Shown here piece after piece: positions 30,195-39,568 of a DNA stretch of 64,000 bases (position 1 is the first letter of the stretch; every line of letters begins with the position of its first letter). A model generated the notes under the pieces. That model had not been told where the DNA came from and searched no databases. It saw nothing but the letters and a program-made list of their open reading frames with translations. Location of the stretch: contig NZ_CP047951.1 of NCBI RefSeq assembly GCF_014279755.1, forward strand, positions 434,001 to 498,000, given 5' to 3'. Made by a program: the position numbers and the translations under genes. Source of the DNA: Synechococcus sp. PROS-U-1 (GTDB taxonomy: Bacteria; Cyanobacteriota; Cyanobacteriia; PCC-6307; Cyanobiaceae).

Positions 30195-30581
30195 TCAGCC
30201 CAGGTACTCCTGTCGGAGTGTTTGAACACGCTGAACGAGGGCGTTGCGCTTGTCGCTGGTGGTCAGGTTCTGCCAGCTCCATTGGCCGACCACAACCACG
30301 CCGAGCAGTTCAAGTAGCCCCGGAACGATCGGTAGGAGATTGATCGTGTCCAGGATGCCCTTGATCAGAATCTGGGCAATGATGACGGCGGCAAAGATGC
30401 CAACGATCTTGCCGATGCGTCCCATCTGACTCCAGTCGACCTGGTCAAGGGTGTCGTTCACCTTGCCCAGAACGTCGCTATAGCGCTCAGCAAAGGAGGT
30501 CGTGTCTTCCTGAGCAGGAGCGTCGATGGGTGTCGTCACAGTTGTGTCGGCATCCTTGACTTCAGTGGGGGCGTCACTCAT
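30195..30581 (-). CDS. CAAD-domain thylakoid curvature protein, CurT-like
   Basis: 128 residues. An acidic N-terminus, then an amphipathic helix (ADTLDQVDWSQMG-like), two membrane spans (IVGIFAAVIIAQILIKG and NLLPIVPGLLELLGVVVVGQWSW), and a C-terminal amphipathic tail. This is the CAAD architecture of CURT1/CurT, which bends thylakoid edges. The ATG at 30581 is used; an ATG at 30593 is also in frame. It is divergent from the JAMM gene with about 64 bases between the chosen starts. Confidence 0.85.
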   Translation of the reverse strand: MSDAPTEVKDADTTVTTPIDAPAQEDTTSFAERYSDVLGKVNDTLDQVDWSQMGRIGKIVGIFAAVIIAQILIKGILDTINLLPIVPGLLELLGVVVVGQWSWQNLTTSDKRNALVQRVQTLRQEYLG

Positions 30582-30645
30582 GGAAACGACCATGTCATTC
30601 GCTATTTCAGCTGAGGGTATCGGTGAGACGCGATATACGCCATCC

Positions 30646-31119
30646 GTGCTGCAAATTGATTACCGATGCCACACGGATCTGTGCTCCACGCTCCTGGCAC
30701 CTCACCCCGAGGAGGGTTGTGCATTGCTGCTTGGCGAACGGGTCTCGCCAGGGCTCTTGAGACTTCAAACGGCCTGGCCCTGTTGCAATGTCTGGGGGCG
30801 AGGAGGATCAGAGCCGCAGCCCGTCATCGGCCGCCGCCGCAGATTTCTGGTGGACCCCAGAGAACAGCTTGCAGCGCAGCGTTGGGCTCGTGCACGTCAT
30901 CAACGTTGTCTTGGCGTGGCCCACTCCCATCCGGCTTCCCCCGCAGTGCCATCGCATCACGATCGGCTTTGGGGAGAGACTGAAGGTCTGATGCTGATTC
31001 TTTCGGCTTCTGTTGGGTTGCGGGCCTGGTGGCTGCATGGCGACCGCACCGTGGATGAAATTCCCATCCAGCTTTGGGACACTCACAACCATGCAGGACC
31101 AATCGATGCTGAGTGCTGA
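30646..31119 (+). CDS. JAMM/MPN metallopeptidase
   Basis: 157 residues from the GTG at 30646 (read as MLQIDYRCHTDL). In-frame ATGs at 30580 and 30592 exist but would abut or overlap the divergent gene. The zinc site is complete: HSHP at 93-96 and Ser103-x-x-Asp106, giving HxHx7SxxD, with an upstream Glu in EEGCALLLGE. JAMM enzymes cleave isopeptide or C-terminal Gly bonds of ubiquitin-like or sulfur-carrier proteins. It overlaps the E1/rhodanese gene, so the pair is translationally coupled. The real substrate is unknown. Confidence 0.88.
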   Translation: MLQIDYRCHTDLCSTLLAPHPEEGCALLLGERVSPGLLRLQTAWPCCNVWGRGGSEPQPVIGRRRRFLVDPREQLAAQRWARARHQRCLGVAHSHPASPAVPSHHDRLWGETEGLMLILSASVGLRAWWLHGDRTVDEIPIQLWDTHNHAGPIDAEC

Positions 31120-32227
31120 TGAGCGGGGTCGCTATGCCCGCCATCTGATCCTTCCCGAGGTTGGCTCGGCAGGCCAGCTCCGGCTGAAATCTTCGTCTGT
31201 GCTGTGTGTTGGCAGCGGGGGGTTGGGATCTCCTCTGCTGCTTTATCTGGCTGCGGCAGGCGTTGGCCACATCGGAATCGTGGATGGTGATGTGGTGGAG
31301 CTCTCCAATCTTCAGCGTCAGGTGATCCACAGCACAAGTGGGGTTGGTCGTTCCAAGGCTCGTTCGGCAGCAACTCGAATCCATGAGCTCAACCCCCACT
31401 GCCAGGTCGATGTGCACGAACACATGCTTGATGTGGACAACGCCTTGGATCTCATCGGTGATTACGACCTGGTGTGTGACGGCACCGATAACTTCCCCAG
31501 CCGGTATCTGATCAACGACGCCTGTGTGTTGCTCGGCAAGCCCCTCGTCTATGGCTCCGTGCAGCGCTTTGACGGCCAGGTCAGCGTGTTCAACCGCACG
31601 ATGACCAGCCCCAACTACCGCGATCTGCTCCCGACACCTCCTCCTCCGGACGCAGTTCCGTCTTGCTCGGAGGCTGGCGTGATGGGTGTGATGCCGGGGC
31701 TGATCGGTCTGCTTCAGGCCACGGAAGCGATCAAGTTGATCACCGGCATTGGCGAGTGCCTTGATGGTCGGCTGCTGGTGGTGGATGCCCTGGCCATGCG
31801 ATTTCGCGAACTCACCCTCCGCGTTGATCCAGACCGACCGAAGGTTGAGAGCCTGATTGACTACCGCCAGTTCTGCCGTCCGGCGTCATCGAAGATGGAA
31901 GCCATCACTGTCACGGAGCTGAAGGCCCTGCTCGACTCCGCTCCAGACGAGATTGCGCTTGTTGATGTGCGCAATCCCGCTGAAGTCGAGGTGGCTTCGA
32001 TTGAAGGAAGCCATTTGGTTCCGTTGGCCTCGCTGGAGAGTGGAGAGGCGATCGATCGCGTTCGTGGTTTGGCGGAGGGACGGCGCCTTTTGGTGCACTG
32101 CAAGCTTGGGGGGCGCTCTGCGCGTGCCGTTGAGCTGTTGGGTCAGCAGGGCATCGCGGCCACGAATGTGACCGGTGGAATTGATGCCTGGTCGCAGCAG
32201 GTGGATCCTGCAATTCCCCGCTACTGA
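31091..32227 (+). CDS. moeB: MoeB/ThiF-type E1-like adenylyltransferase with C-terminal rhodanese
   Basis: 378 residues. The N-terminal ThiF/MoeB domain has the nucleotide-binding GSGGLGSPLLLYLA and VELSNLQRQV (metal/ATP contacts), and it adenylates the C-terminal Gly of a sulfur carrier (MoaD or ThiS class). The C-terminal rhodanese domain carries active Cys337 in HCKLGGRS. Unusually, both MoeB zinc pairs are lost: NYRD (175-178) and RPKV (249-252) stand where CxxC pairs occur in typical MoeB. Its start overlaps the JAMM gene by 29 bases. Alternative ATG at 31103. Confidence 0.9.
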   Translation: MQDQSMLSADERGRYARHLILPEVGSAGQLRLKSSSVLCVGSGGLGSPLLLYLAAAGVGHIGIVDGDVVELSNLQRQVIHSTSGVGRSKARSAATRIHELNPHCQVDVHEHMLDVDNALDLIGDYDLVCDGTDNFPSRYLINDACVLLGKPLVYGSVQRFDGQVSVFNRTMTSPNYRDLLPTPPPPDAVPSCSEAGVMGVMPGLIGLLQATEAIKLITGIGECLDGRLLVVDALAMRFRELTLRVDPDRPKVESLIDYRQFCRPASSKMEAITVTELKALLDSAPDEIALVDVRNPAEVEVASIEGSHLVPLASLESGEAIDRVRGLAEGRRLLVHCKLGGRSARAVELLGQQGIAATNVTGGIDAWSQQVDPAIPRY

Positions 32228-32242
32228 ACCCCCGGTCCTGGT

Positions 32243-33391
32243 TTAGTAATCCACCCCTCTCTTCAGGTCGACGCCCTGTTCGGCGTAGTGCTTGTGGCAC
32301 ACCATCTCTGAATGGATGCTGGCCAGATCGAAATAGGCCGGAGGGTTTTTGCAGCGACCGGTGATGATCACTTCGGTTTCCGCCGGTTTGCGCAGCAGGG
32401 TCTGCAGGATCGGTTCGACGGGCAGCAGCTCCAGGTCCACCGTGGGGTTCAACTCATCGAGGATCACGGTCTTGTAGAGGCCGCTGGAGATGGCGGCCCG
32501 TGCGATCTCCCAGGCCCGTTCGGCCTCCACGTAGTCAATCGGCTCCTGCTGGCCCCGCCAGACGATGGCATCGCGGCCGGAGCGGAGGTGGTCCACCAGG
32601 TGGGGATAACTCTCGCGAAGCGCGGCGATCGCCGCGTCTTCGGTGTAGCCGCTGCCGCCTTTCAGCCACTGCAGGATCAGAACACGATGGCTCTTGTCCT
32701 GGCTGATCCCTCGACCGATGGCCTGGAGACCCTTCCCGAGTGCACTGGTCGATTTGCCTTTGCCTTCCCCGGTATAAATCTCGATGCCGCTGCTCGCATT
32801 GAGAGGCACCACCCGGTTGTCGTTCATGCCCGGACGACGATGGGCCCGCATCTCGGAGTGGAGGTCGGCTTCACGCACCAATGGGGCAGGTGCGGCCCGA
32901 CCGGTGACGATGATTTCCATCCCCTCCGGACGGTTGCTGAGGGTGCGGACCACATCCTCAAGATCCAGCAGGCCGAGGTCCAGCACTGGATTGAGTTCGT
33001 CCAGCACCACCACTGAGTAGAGGGCACTGGCGATCGCGCCTTTGGCGATCACCCACCCGCGCTGTGCTTCCTCTCGGTCAAAGCGGGTGGCTTCCTCCGC
33101 CGTGAAGTGGTCTGCCCTTCCGGTGCGAAGGTGGTCGATCAGATGTGGAAAGCCCTGCTGCAAAGCCTCGATGGCTGCATCCTCGTCGTAGGCACGGCCT
33201 GGGCCCTTGAGGAAGCGCAGCAGCAGCACACGGGTCTGCCTCTGCTCGCAGATGCCCAGTCCGATGGTGCGAAGCACAACCCCAAGGGCGGCTTGGCTTT
33301 TGCCCTTGCCCTCGCCGTCATAGATGTGCAGCTGGCCATGGCTGCGCTCGCGACTGTCGGCGGCGGTGACGATGCCGATGCTTTGAGGCAT
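32243..33391 (-). CDS. cobO: CobO-type cob(I)yrinate adenosyltransferase, tandem duplication
   Basis: 382 residues made of two complete CobO-like domains joined head to tail (about 1-190 and 200-382). Each has a P-loop (GEGKGKS at 26-32 and 208-214) and a DELNP block. The second domain's P-loop continues STSALG as in ordinary CobO; the first continues SQAALG. CobO adenosylates corrinoid in B12 biosynthesis or salvage. The duplication is in a single frame with no stop. Convergent with the E1/rhodanese gene; divergent from larE, the 53-base gap probably holding both promoters. Confidence 0.9.
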   Translation of the reverse strand: MPQSIGIVTAADSRERSHGQLHIYDGEGKGKSQAALGVVLRTIGLGICEQRQTRVLLLRFLKGPGRAYDEDAAIEALQQGFPHLIDHLRTGRADHFTAEEATRFDREEAQRGWVIAKGAIASALYSVVVLDELNPVLDLGLLDLEDVVRTLSNRPEGMEIIVTGRAAPAPLVREADLHSEMRAHRRPGMNDNRVVPLNASSGIEIYTGEGKGKSTSALGKGLQAIGRGISQDKSHRVLILQWLKGGSGYTEDAAIAALRESYPHLVDHLRSGRDAIVWRGQQEPIDYVEAERAWEIARAAISSGLYKTVILDELNPTVDLELLPVEPILQTLLRKPAETEVIITGRCKNPPAYFDLASIHSEMVCHKHYAEQGVDLKRGVDY

Positions 33392-33444
33392 GGGGGCGGC
33401 TCTTACCGTTGGAGCCTACAGAGATCAACTGGTTTTCCCCGCTG

Positions 33445-34272
33445 ATGTTTCGGTTGCAGGAGCCTTTGGCCGATCGTGAGCAGCAGCAGCTGGCTGAATT
33501 GCGGCAATGGATGGATGCGCAGTCCGCACTGTGTGTGGCCTATTCCGGTGGGGTCGACAGCACTCTGGTGGCTGCAATCGCCTATGAATCCAAGGGCAGT
33601 GCAGCCCTGGCGGTGACTGGCGTATCTCCGGCTCTAGCTCCCCATCTGTTGCGGGAGGCGCGTGACCAGGCCGCCTGGATCGGCATTCCGCATCGGGAGT
33701 GTCCAACGGGAGAGTTGAGCGACCCCGATTACAGCAGTAACCCCGTCGATCGATGCTTTGCCTGCAAGCGCGAATTGCATCACCATCTCCAGCCCATTGC
33801 CGCGGCGGCGGGCGATGCGTTGGTGATTGATGGGGTCAATCTCGATGACCTGGGTGATCATCGCCCCGGCATCGAGGCGGCCCGACAGGCTGGGGTTCGT
33901 TCCCCTCTGGCTGAATTGTCGATCGACAAAGCAGCGATCCGTCTGCTGTCGCGGGCCCTTGGTTTCCCCTGGTGGGACAAACCAGCTCAGCCCTGCTTGG
34001 CCTCTCGCTTCCCCTACGGCGAAAGCATCAGCGCCGAGCGGTTGCAGCGGGTGGGCCAGGCGGAAGCCTGGTTGATCGCCAGGGGCTTCAGCACAGTTCG
34101 TGTGCGATCCCATGGTCTTGCGGCGCGCATTGAGGTGCCCAGTGAACAGATCCGTGATGTGCTCACGCTTGCGGAAACCGATGCGCTGGTGGAGGCCTTT
34201 CGCAAGCTTGGATTCACCTCCGTCAACCTGGATCTTGAAGGTCTCGTCAGCGGCAAGTTGAACCGCCGCTGA
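33445..34272 (+). CDS. larE: LarE-type sacrificial sulfur transferase
   Basis: 275 residues from the ATG at 33445. The PP-loop ATPase motif is SGGVDST (34-40), a Cys-rich FACKREL segment follows, and the sulfur-donor cysteine is in QPCLASRFPYGE (Cys184), as in LarE, which gives its own cysteine sulfur to the nickel-pincer cofactor of lactate racemase. larB and larC are not in the window. A TTG at 33409 would extend the frame but is less likely. Downstream is speD, convergent. Confidence 0.85.
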   Translation: MFRLQEPLADREQQQLAELRQWMDAQSALCVAYSGGVDSTLVAAIAYESKGSAALAVTGVSPALAPHLLREARDQAAWIGIPHRECPTGELSDPDYSSNPVDRCFACKRELHHHLQPIAAAAGDALVIDGVNLDDLGDHRPGIEAARQAGVRSPLAELSIDKAAIRLLSRALGFPWWDKPAQPCLASRFPYGESISAERLQRVGQAEAWLIARGFSTVRVRSHGLAARIEVPSEQIRDVLTLAETDALVEAFRKLGFTSVNLDLEGLVSGKLNRR

Positions 34273-34288
34273 ACTCTTGCCGGCCTGT

Positions 34289-34756
34289 TCAGGTGGGGAG
34301 CTGGGTCGGTGTTTCCACTGGTTCTCTCACCCCACTGGCAATAGCTGCAGGCGTTTCCCGTAGAAAGCTTTTCAGCGCGTGGCGTTTCGCTTGAAGTTCA
34401 CTGCAGAGAATCGCGCAGGCCTGTTCCGGCATGGTGTGGTCACCACAGGTGAAAACATCAACGGCTGCGTAGCCGGATTCCGGCCAGGTGTGGATGGAAA
34501 TGTGGGATTCCGCCAGCAAGGCCAGGCCCGTGACGCCCTGGGGATGAAATTGATGGGTGATCAGGTTCAGCAGCGTTGCACCAGCGCCTTTGGCTGCTGA
34601 GGTGATCGTTGTGCGGATGAATGCTTCGTCGTCGAGCCGGCTCGGATCGCAGTCGTAGAGCTCGAGAATGCAGTGTTTGCCGACCATGTCGGTGGCATGA
34701 ATCTCAGTTGCCCCCCATCCCGGGTTGGGATGCAGTTCAGAGAGGGTCTGCTCCAT
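34289..34756 (-). CDS. speD: S-adenosylmethionine decarboxylase proenzyme
   Basis: 155 residues from the ATG at 34756 ([15 protein letters not shown]). The self-cleavage site AESHIS gives a pyruvoyl group at Ser84; His89 and Cys104 (FTCGDHT) are the other catalytic residues. It decarboxylates AdoMet for spermidine/spermine synthesis. Upstream ATG at 34789 would overlap the end of recF and is rejected. Stop of recF is 23 bases before this start, so both genes may be co-transcribed. Confidence 0.93.
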   Translation of the reverse strand: MEQTLSELHPNPGWGATEIHATDMVGKHCILELYDCDPSRLDDEAFIRTTITSAAKGAGATLLNLITHQFHPQGVTGLALLAESHISIHTWPESGYAAVDVFTCGDHTMPEQACAILCSELQAKRHALKSFLRETPAAIASGVREPVETPTQLPT

Positions 34757-34778
34757 CAGGCAGTGAGAGAAAAACAAG

Positions 34779-35849
34779 TCAGCCACCATATCCGATCTGT
34801 AGGTCGGGTCTCAGTTCTCTTGCTCCGAGAATTTGGGCCTGCTGCTGCCACCCGCCGCCAAATCCTTCGAGGTGGGTGGCGCTCACCAGGCATTGATGCG
34901 ATTCGCCTACCGCTTCGAGCAGGAGCTGCTGCCGGGTTGGATCCAATTCGGCGAGCACATCATCGAGAAGCAGCAGTGGTGGCTCTCCGCACAGCTGGGT
35001 CACCAGCTCCAGTTCCGCAAGCTTCAGGCCCAGCACCAACGACCGCTGCTGGCCCGCTGAACCAAACCGTCGTGCCGGGCTGCCCCCCAGCAGCAGTGCG
35101 ATCTCATCCCGGTGCGGGCCTACGCGGCAGCTGCCGAGCCGTTCTTCCTCCTCCCGTTGCTCGCGCAGTTGCTCTTCGATCGCGAGTCGCCATGGTTCTT
35201 CGGCATCTTCTCCGTCGAGTCGACTGCCCGGTTTGTATTGCAATTCCAGAGTTTCGGTTCCCCCGCTCAGGTGGGTCTGCCAACGCATAGCGATCGGTTC
35301 CAGCCGTTGCAGGGCCCGTTGGCGCCGACGGTGAATTCTGGTGCTCACCAGCGCCATCTGGACGTCAAAAGCGTCGAGGAGGGCATGGCGTTCTGCTCTG
35401 GATTGCTGTCTCTGGCGCCAGAGCTGGCTGCGCTGTCGCAACAACCGGTTCAGTCGTGCCATCAGATCGGCATACACCGGTTCGAGCTGCAGCACGACAC
35501 GGTCAAGCCACTGGCGGCGCAGCGCGGGCTCGCCGCGCACCAAATCAAGATCCAGGGCACTGAATCCGATGCAACGCAGCGGACCGATCAGGTCCAGCTG
35601 GCGATCCAGCAGCTTTCCGTTCCGCCTGGCTTGACGCCCTCCCTGGCGGCGTAGTTCCAGTTCGAGGCGATCACCATCTCCCACCTCGGCCCGGATCAGC
35701 GCCTGGGGTGCCTCCCACTGGATCAGATCCCGATCATTGCTGCAGCGATGGGATCGGAGACTCCCCAGCAATTCAACCGCCTCCAGCAGGTTGGACTTGC
35801 CAATGCCATTGGGTCCGATCACCAGCAAGCGCGGCTGCGTCAGGTCCAA
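34779..35849 (-). CDS. recF: DNA replication and repair protein RecF
   Basis: 356 residues from the TTG at 35849, but the real N-terminus is probably longer. Walker [10 protein letters not shown] (12-20), the SMC-like signature [15 protein letters not shown], and Walker [13 protein letters not shown] are intact. RecF loads RecA at gaps. In the codons upstream of 35849 the frame reads [18 protein letters not shown], exactly the expected RecF start, yet no ATG, GTG or TTG occurs before a stop near 35957. Either a rare start codon (CTG at 35921 or ATC at 35903) is used or there is an error. Confidence 0.9.
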   Translation of the reverse strand: MDLTQPRLLVIGPNGIGKSNLLEAVELLGSLRSHRCSNDRDLIQWEAPQALIRAEVGDGDRLELELRRQGGRQARRNGKLLDRQLDLIGPLRCIGFSALDLDLVRGEPALRRQWLDRVVLQLEPVYADLMARLNRLLRQRSQLWRQRQQSRAERHALLDAFDVQMALVSTRIHRRRQRALQRLEPIAMRWQTHLSGGTETLELQYKPGSRLDGEDAEEPWRLAIEEQLREQREEEERLGSCRVGPHRDEIALLLGGSPARRFGSAGQQRSLVLGLKLAELELVTQLCGEPPLLLLDDVLAELDPTRQQLLLEAVGESHQCLVSATHLEGFGGGWQQQAQILGARELRPDLQIGYGG

Positions 35850-35985
35850 CTGCAGAACGGTGTGGTTCCGGAAGCCCTGCAGTTGGAGCCTGTGGAGCCG
35901 GATGGGTGCTGGGGCGACCAGTGAGTAAGGTACTTGTATCGGGGCGGTTGCCGCTCGATATCACTGCGGCTTAACGCTGATCAGT

Positions 35986-36059
35986 GGGCATGTAGCTCAG
36001 TTGGATAGAGCATCAGATTCCGGTTCTGAGGGTCGGGGGTTCGAGTCCCTCCATGCTCG
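35986..36059 (+). tRNA. tRNA-Arg (anticodon CCG)
   Basis: 74 bases. Acceptor GGGCATG pairs with CATGCTC (one G-T wobble), discriminator G. The anticodon loop TTCCGGT gives anticodon CCG (codon CGG). T-arm GGGGGTTCGAGTCCCTC. CCA not encoded. Confidence 0.95.
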
Positions 36060-36076
36060 TGTTTGATCTCAATGTC

Positions 36077-36532
36077 TCAGCTCAGGCGGAGCCCCATGGC
36101 TCGGATGCCATTGGGATCAATCAGAAAACCTTGCTCTTTGAGGGCCTGCAGTGCCTCCGCGGGTGCCGAAATGGAAAGGCTGCAGCCCGGTAGATCCCTC
36201 CGCAGGATTTGCAGAGCACGATGCACCAGAACAGCGAAGAGGGCTGCTTGGTTCGGCCCCGGTTTCGCTGCCAAATTCCAAAGATTGGCGTTGAGGGCTA
36301 GGTCACTGGTGGCGCGCACAAACCCGATCAGTTCCCCATTCGCCTCATCCAGGATGCTGATCTGCCACAAACTTCGCTGAAGGGCGAGCTCCCAGCGTTC
36401 TTCCGGGTGGGTTGACTCCCCGCAGGACATCAGCAGGGTGTTGAGCTGCTTGGACGTTGGAGGAATCGATGTCTCCAGTCGTGTGCCCTGGGGCAAGGGT
36501 GGAATCGAGGGTTGTTGAAGAAACGACAGCAC
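36077..36532 (-). CDS. GNAT-like acetyltransferase
   Basis: 151 residues from a GTG at 36532, six bases after the ppc stop, so it is probably the last gene of the psaD-trpE-gshA-ppc run. The central strands (WQISILDEANGELIGFVRATSD, then LWNLAAKPGPNQAALFAVLVHRALQILRR) fit the GNAT fold with the Q/R-like acetyl-CoA loop weakly conserved. The acceptor substrate is unknown. Confidence is moderate because motif A is poor. Confidence 0.6.
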   Translation of the reverse strand: MLSFLQQPSIPPLPQGTRLETSIPPTSKQLNTLLMSCGESTHPEERWELALQRSLWQISILDEANGELIGFVRATSDLALNANLWNLAAKPGPNQAALFAVLVHRALQILRRDLPGCSLSISAPAEALQALKEQGFLIDPNGIRAMGLRLS

Positions 36533-36538
36533 AGTGGG

Positions 36539-39500
36539 TCAACCGGTGTTTCGCATTCCGGCTGCGATGCCGTTGAGGGTGAGTAGCGCACCCCGAAGCA
36601 GTTCACTACGGCTATAGGTGCGTGTGTCTTCGGGTGCACCCGGTGTTTCGCTCATGGGCGGTTGCCGGTTCTGATCACGCAGTCGCTTCAGCAGCGCAAC
36701 CTGGAGAAAGCCCAAGGGGACGATGGTGCGATTGCGTAGGTCAACGGACAACTGGAGACCTTGATCAGCTCCAAGCAGTCGGTTTTGTCCTGTGATTTCC
36801 AGAACCAGCTTGCGGGTGAGTTCGTATTCCTTGGCGATCACCTGGAAGATCGCTTCAAAGGCCTCCCGCTGTTCGGGGTGCCCCAGGCTGTTCATGTAGT
36901 GATGAGCCAGGTCGAGATCCACCTTGGAGAGAGTCATTTCTACTTTTGAAATGAGCATCCGGAAGAATGGCCAGCGTTGATGGAGGCGGCGCAGCAGATC
37001 GAGTTGTTCGGAGTCGCTGCCCACTTCTTCGGAAAGAGCTGTGCCGAAGCCAAACCAGCTCGGTAGAAGAAATCGGCTCTGGGTCCAACCGAAGACCCAG
37101 GGAATCGCCCGCAGACTGGACAGGTCCTTGGCGCCTGTTTTGCGTCGGGCCGGTCTGCTGGAGATCTGCAGTTTGCTGATTTCCTCGATCGGAGTGACTT
37201 GCTGGAAGAACGCCACCAGATCGGGATTGTCGTGAACCAACGCTCGGTAATGCTCCCTTGAACGGGTGGCGAGGCGACTCATCAGCTGATTCCAGCTTGG
37301 CGTCGCATCCAGCTGGTTGGTGACCAGGCTGTTCTGAACCACGGCCGTGGTGACGGTTTCCAGGTTGTACAGCGCCAACTCGGGCAGGCTGTACTTGGAG
37401 TTCAGTACTTCACCCTGTTCGGTGATTTTGATCCGGCCCTGCAGCGTGCCGCTGGGTTGGGCCAGGATCGCCTGGTAAGCCGGCCCTCCGCCTCGACTGA
37501 CCGACCCACCGCGGCCGTGGAAGAGGCGAAGCGCCACATCCTGGCGGCTGGCGAGTTCCTGAAGTGCGATCTGAGCCTGGTGAATCTCCCAGTTGCTGGA
37601 GAGAAAGCCGGAATCCTTGTTGCTGTCTGAGTAGCCCAGCATGAGCTCCTGCAGCGGCTGTTTCTGTTGGCCTGCAACCGGTAGGAGTTCGCGGTAGAGC
37701 GGCGTTTTAAACAACCCCTCCATCACCGCAGGGGCCCGTTGGAGATCCTCCACGGTTTCGAACAGTGGCACCACCAGTAGGGAGGCCCGTTTGTTCGGCG
37801 GGTCCACCAGGCCCGCCTCTTTCGCCAGCAGCAGAACCTCCAAGAGATCCGATGCCGTGTGGCTCATCGAAATCACATAGGAGTTGCAGATCCGCTGGCC
37901 GAATTCTTCCTGGAGGCGCTGCAGCATTCGGAACACCGCCAACGTCTCTGCTGTCGGCTCCGACCAACTGGCGGCTGGCGGAATCAGGGGCCTGCGGGTC
38001 TGCAGTTCCTGGAGGAGCCATTCCATCCGCTGCGTTTCGTCCATGTCCCCGTAGGGCTGGGGCAGTTCCAGGTTGCGGGTGAGTTCATCGATCGCATCGC
38101 TGTGGCGGGTGCTCTCCTGACGGATATCAAGGCTGGCCAGAGAGAACCCAAAGATGTGCACCTGGTGCAGCAGCGTGTCGAGCTGTTCGCAGCTCAATTC
38201 GGTGCTGACGAGGCTGTTGCGGACCAACTCCAGGTCACTGCGGAACTGATCCACCGAGGTGTAGTGGAGAACATCGGCTCCGCCGAGTCCGTCCTGGGGA
38301 TCGGCCAGGGCTTCACAGGGCATCTGCCAGCCCGCCTCCGACAGCTGATTGTTGCGGGCGAGCGTCCGCTCAAGCTTTTCGAGCACGTAGCAGAGCTTCA
38401 GCCGGTAGGGCTCCAGTCGGTATCGAGCTGCTCTGCGCTCGTAGATCTCTGGGAACCGGAGCCGATCCATCTCCAGCGACTCCAGCAGTGATGGTGCCAC
38501 CTGGCTCCACTGCATGGAAATGCTCAGCTGCTGCCGGAGCGACTGGACGGAGTGGATGTACAGCTCCAGCATCAGCTGACGCTGGTAACAGGCTGTTCGC
38601 CAGGTGATGTCGGGTGTCACCGAGGGATTGCCGTCCCGATCGGAACCCACCCAGGAGCCAAACGTGCAGAAGGATGCCTGTGGAACCTGGACATCGGGAT
38701 AGTGCCGATGCAAAGCAGTGATCAGCCTCTTACGCAGTTTCGGCATCGCGTCAAACAACACCTGCTGGAAGTAGTGCAGGGTCGAATCCACCTCATCGAT
38801 CACGGTGGGTTTGAACTGGTGGAGTTCATCGGTCCGCCACCACAGTCGGATTTCCTCTTCCAGTTGGTCGCGACAGTCCTCGCGCAGCTGATGTGCGAGA
38901 GGGGTGTCTGATTGAAGTTGCTGGAGCAAATTGGCCACACGTCGCTGCTTGTGACGCACTGTGTGCCGAACGATCTCCGTGGGATGGGCGGTGAACACCA
39001 GACGGATATCCAGCTCCCGCAGCAGGTGCTCCACCTGTGCGGGGGGGACGTTCATCCGACGCAGCCGCTCGAAGACTTCTCCAAAGGTGGCTGGATCAGT
39101 CTGATTGGCGAGAGGGGGCGCAAAGGGATCAAAGGCGTCCCGTTGAGCCGATTCAGCACTGAGATTGGGCCGCAGGCTATCGAGATAGCTGTCTTCCTCG
39201 ATCCGTTGCTCAAGGATGTTGATGAGCTGGAAATAGAGCGAAAAGGCGCGCGCCGCCGAGATGGCTTCTGAAAGATCCATGGCTCGGATCAGCTCGACGA
39301 TCGCCTCGCTTGTGCTGTCGCCATCTCGTCCTTCTAAGGAGACAGGGTCACTGAGTTGTTTGAGTCGCAGCAGACGTTCGCTCTGCTCGGGCGGGCACTC
39401 ACTGCGCAGCACCGTCTTCCAGAGGTCTTCAATCAGATCCAGACGGTGCTGAAGAAGCTGCCCGGCCCCGGATGCACCACCGTTCAAGCGTGTTGTCTCG

Positions 39501-39568
39501 TTGTCGGAGACATGGGTGGTGGACTCGGGCATGAAGTCTCCACGCTGCGACGGACTCAACATGATCAT
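36539..39568 (-). CDS. ppc: Phosphoenolpyruvate carboxylase
   Basis: 1009 residues. Catalytic His is in [13 protein letters not shown], and the Gly-rich [14 protein letters not shown] lies in the second half, followed by the C-terminal NTG. It makes oxaloacetate from PEP and bicarbonate, the anaplerotic step of a cyanobacterium. The ATG at 39568 overlaps the gshA stop by four bases (ATGA); ATG at 39562 is an alternative. The gene is unusual in being coupled to glutathione synthesis. Confidence 0.98.
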   Translation of the reverse strand: MIMLSPSQRGDFMPESTTHVSDNETTRLNGGASGAGQLLQHRLDLIEDLWKTVLRSECPPEQSERLLRLKQLSDPVSLEGRDGDSTSEAIVELIRAMDLSEAISAARAFSLYFQLINILEQRIEEDSYLDSLRPNLSAESAQRDAFDPFAPPLANQTDPATFGEVFERLRRMNVPPAQVEHLLRELDIRLVFTAHPTEIVRHTVRHKQRRVANLLQQLQSDTPLAHQLREDCRDQLEEEIRLWWRTDELHQFKPTVIDEVDSTLHYFQQVLFDAMPKLRKRLITALHRHYPDVQVPQASFCTFGSWVGSDRDGNPSVTPDITWRTACYQRQLMLELYIHSVQSLRQQLSISMQWSQVAPSLLESLEMDRLRFPEIYERRAARYRLEPYRLKLCYVLEKLERTLARNNQLSEAGWQMPCEALADPQDGLGGADVLHYTSVDQFRSDLELVRNSLVSTELSCEQLDTLLHQVHIFGFSLASLDIRQESTRHSDAIDELTRNLELPQPYGDMDETQRMEWLLQELQTRRPLIPPAASWSEPTAETLAVFRMLQRLQEEFGQRICNSYVISMSHTASDLLEVLLLAKEAGLVDPPNKRASLLVVPLFETVEDLQRAPAVMEGLFKTPLYRELLPVAGQQKQPLQELMLGYSDSNKDSGFLSSNWEIHQAQIALQELASRQDVALRLFHGRGGSVSRGGGPAYQAILAQPSGTLQGRIKITEQGEVLNSKYSLPELALYNLETVTTAVVQNSLVTNQLDATPSWNQLMSRLATRSREHYRALVHDNPDLVAFFQQVTPIEEISKLQISSRPARRKTGAKDLSSLRAIPWVFGWTQSRFLLPSWFGFGTALSEEVGSDSEQLDLLRRLHQRWPFFRMLISKVEMTLSKVDLDLAHHYMNSLGHPEQREAFEAIFQVIAKEYELTRKLVLEITGQNRLLGADQGLQLSVDLRNRTIVPLGFLQVALLKRLRDQNRQPPMSETPGAPEDTRTYSRSELLRGALLTLNGIAAGMRNTG

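Noticed and set aside
35930-35941. GGTACTTGTATC upstream of recF as a LexA box
   Set aside because: Wrong spacing and a mismatched right half compared with RGTACNNNDGTWCB.
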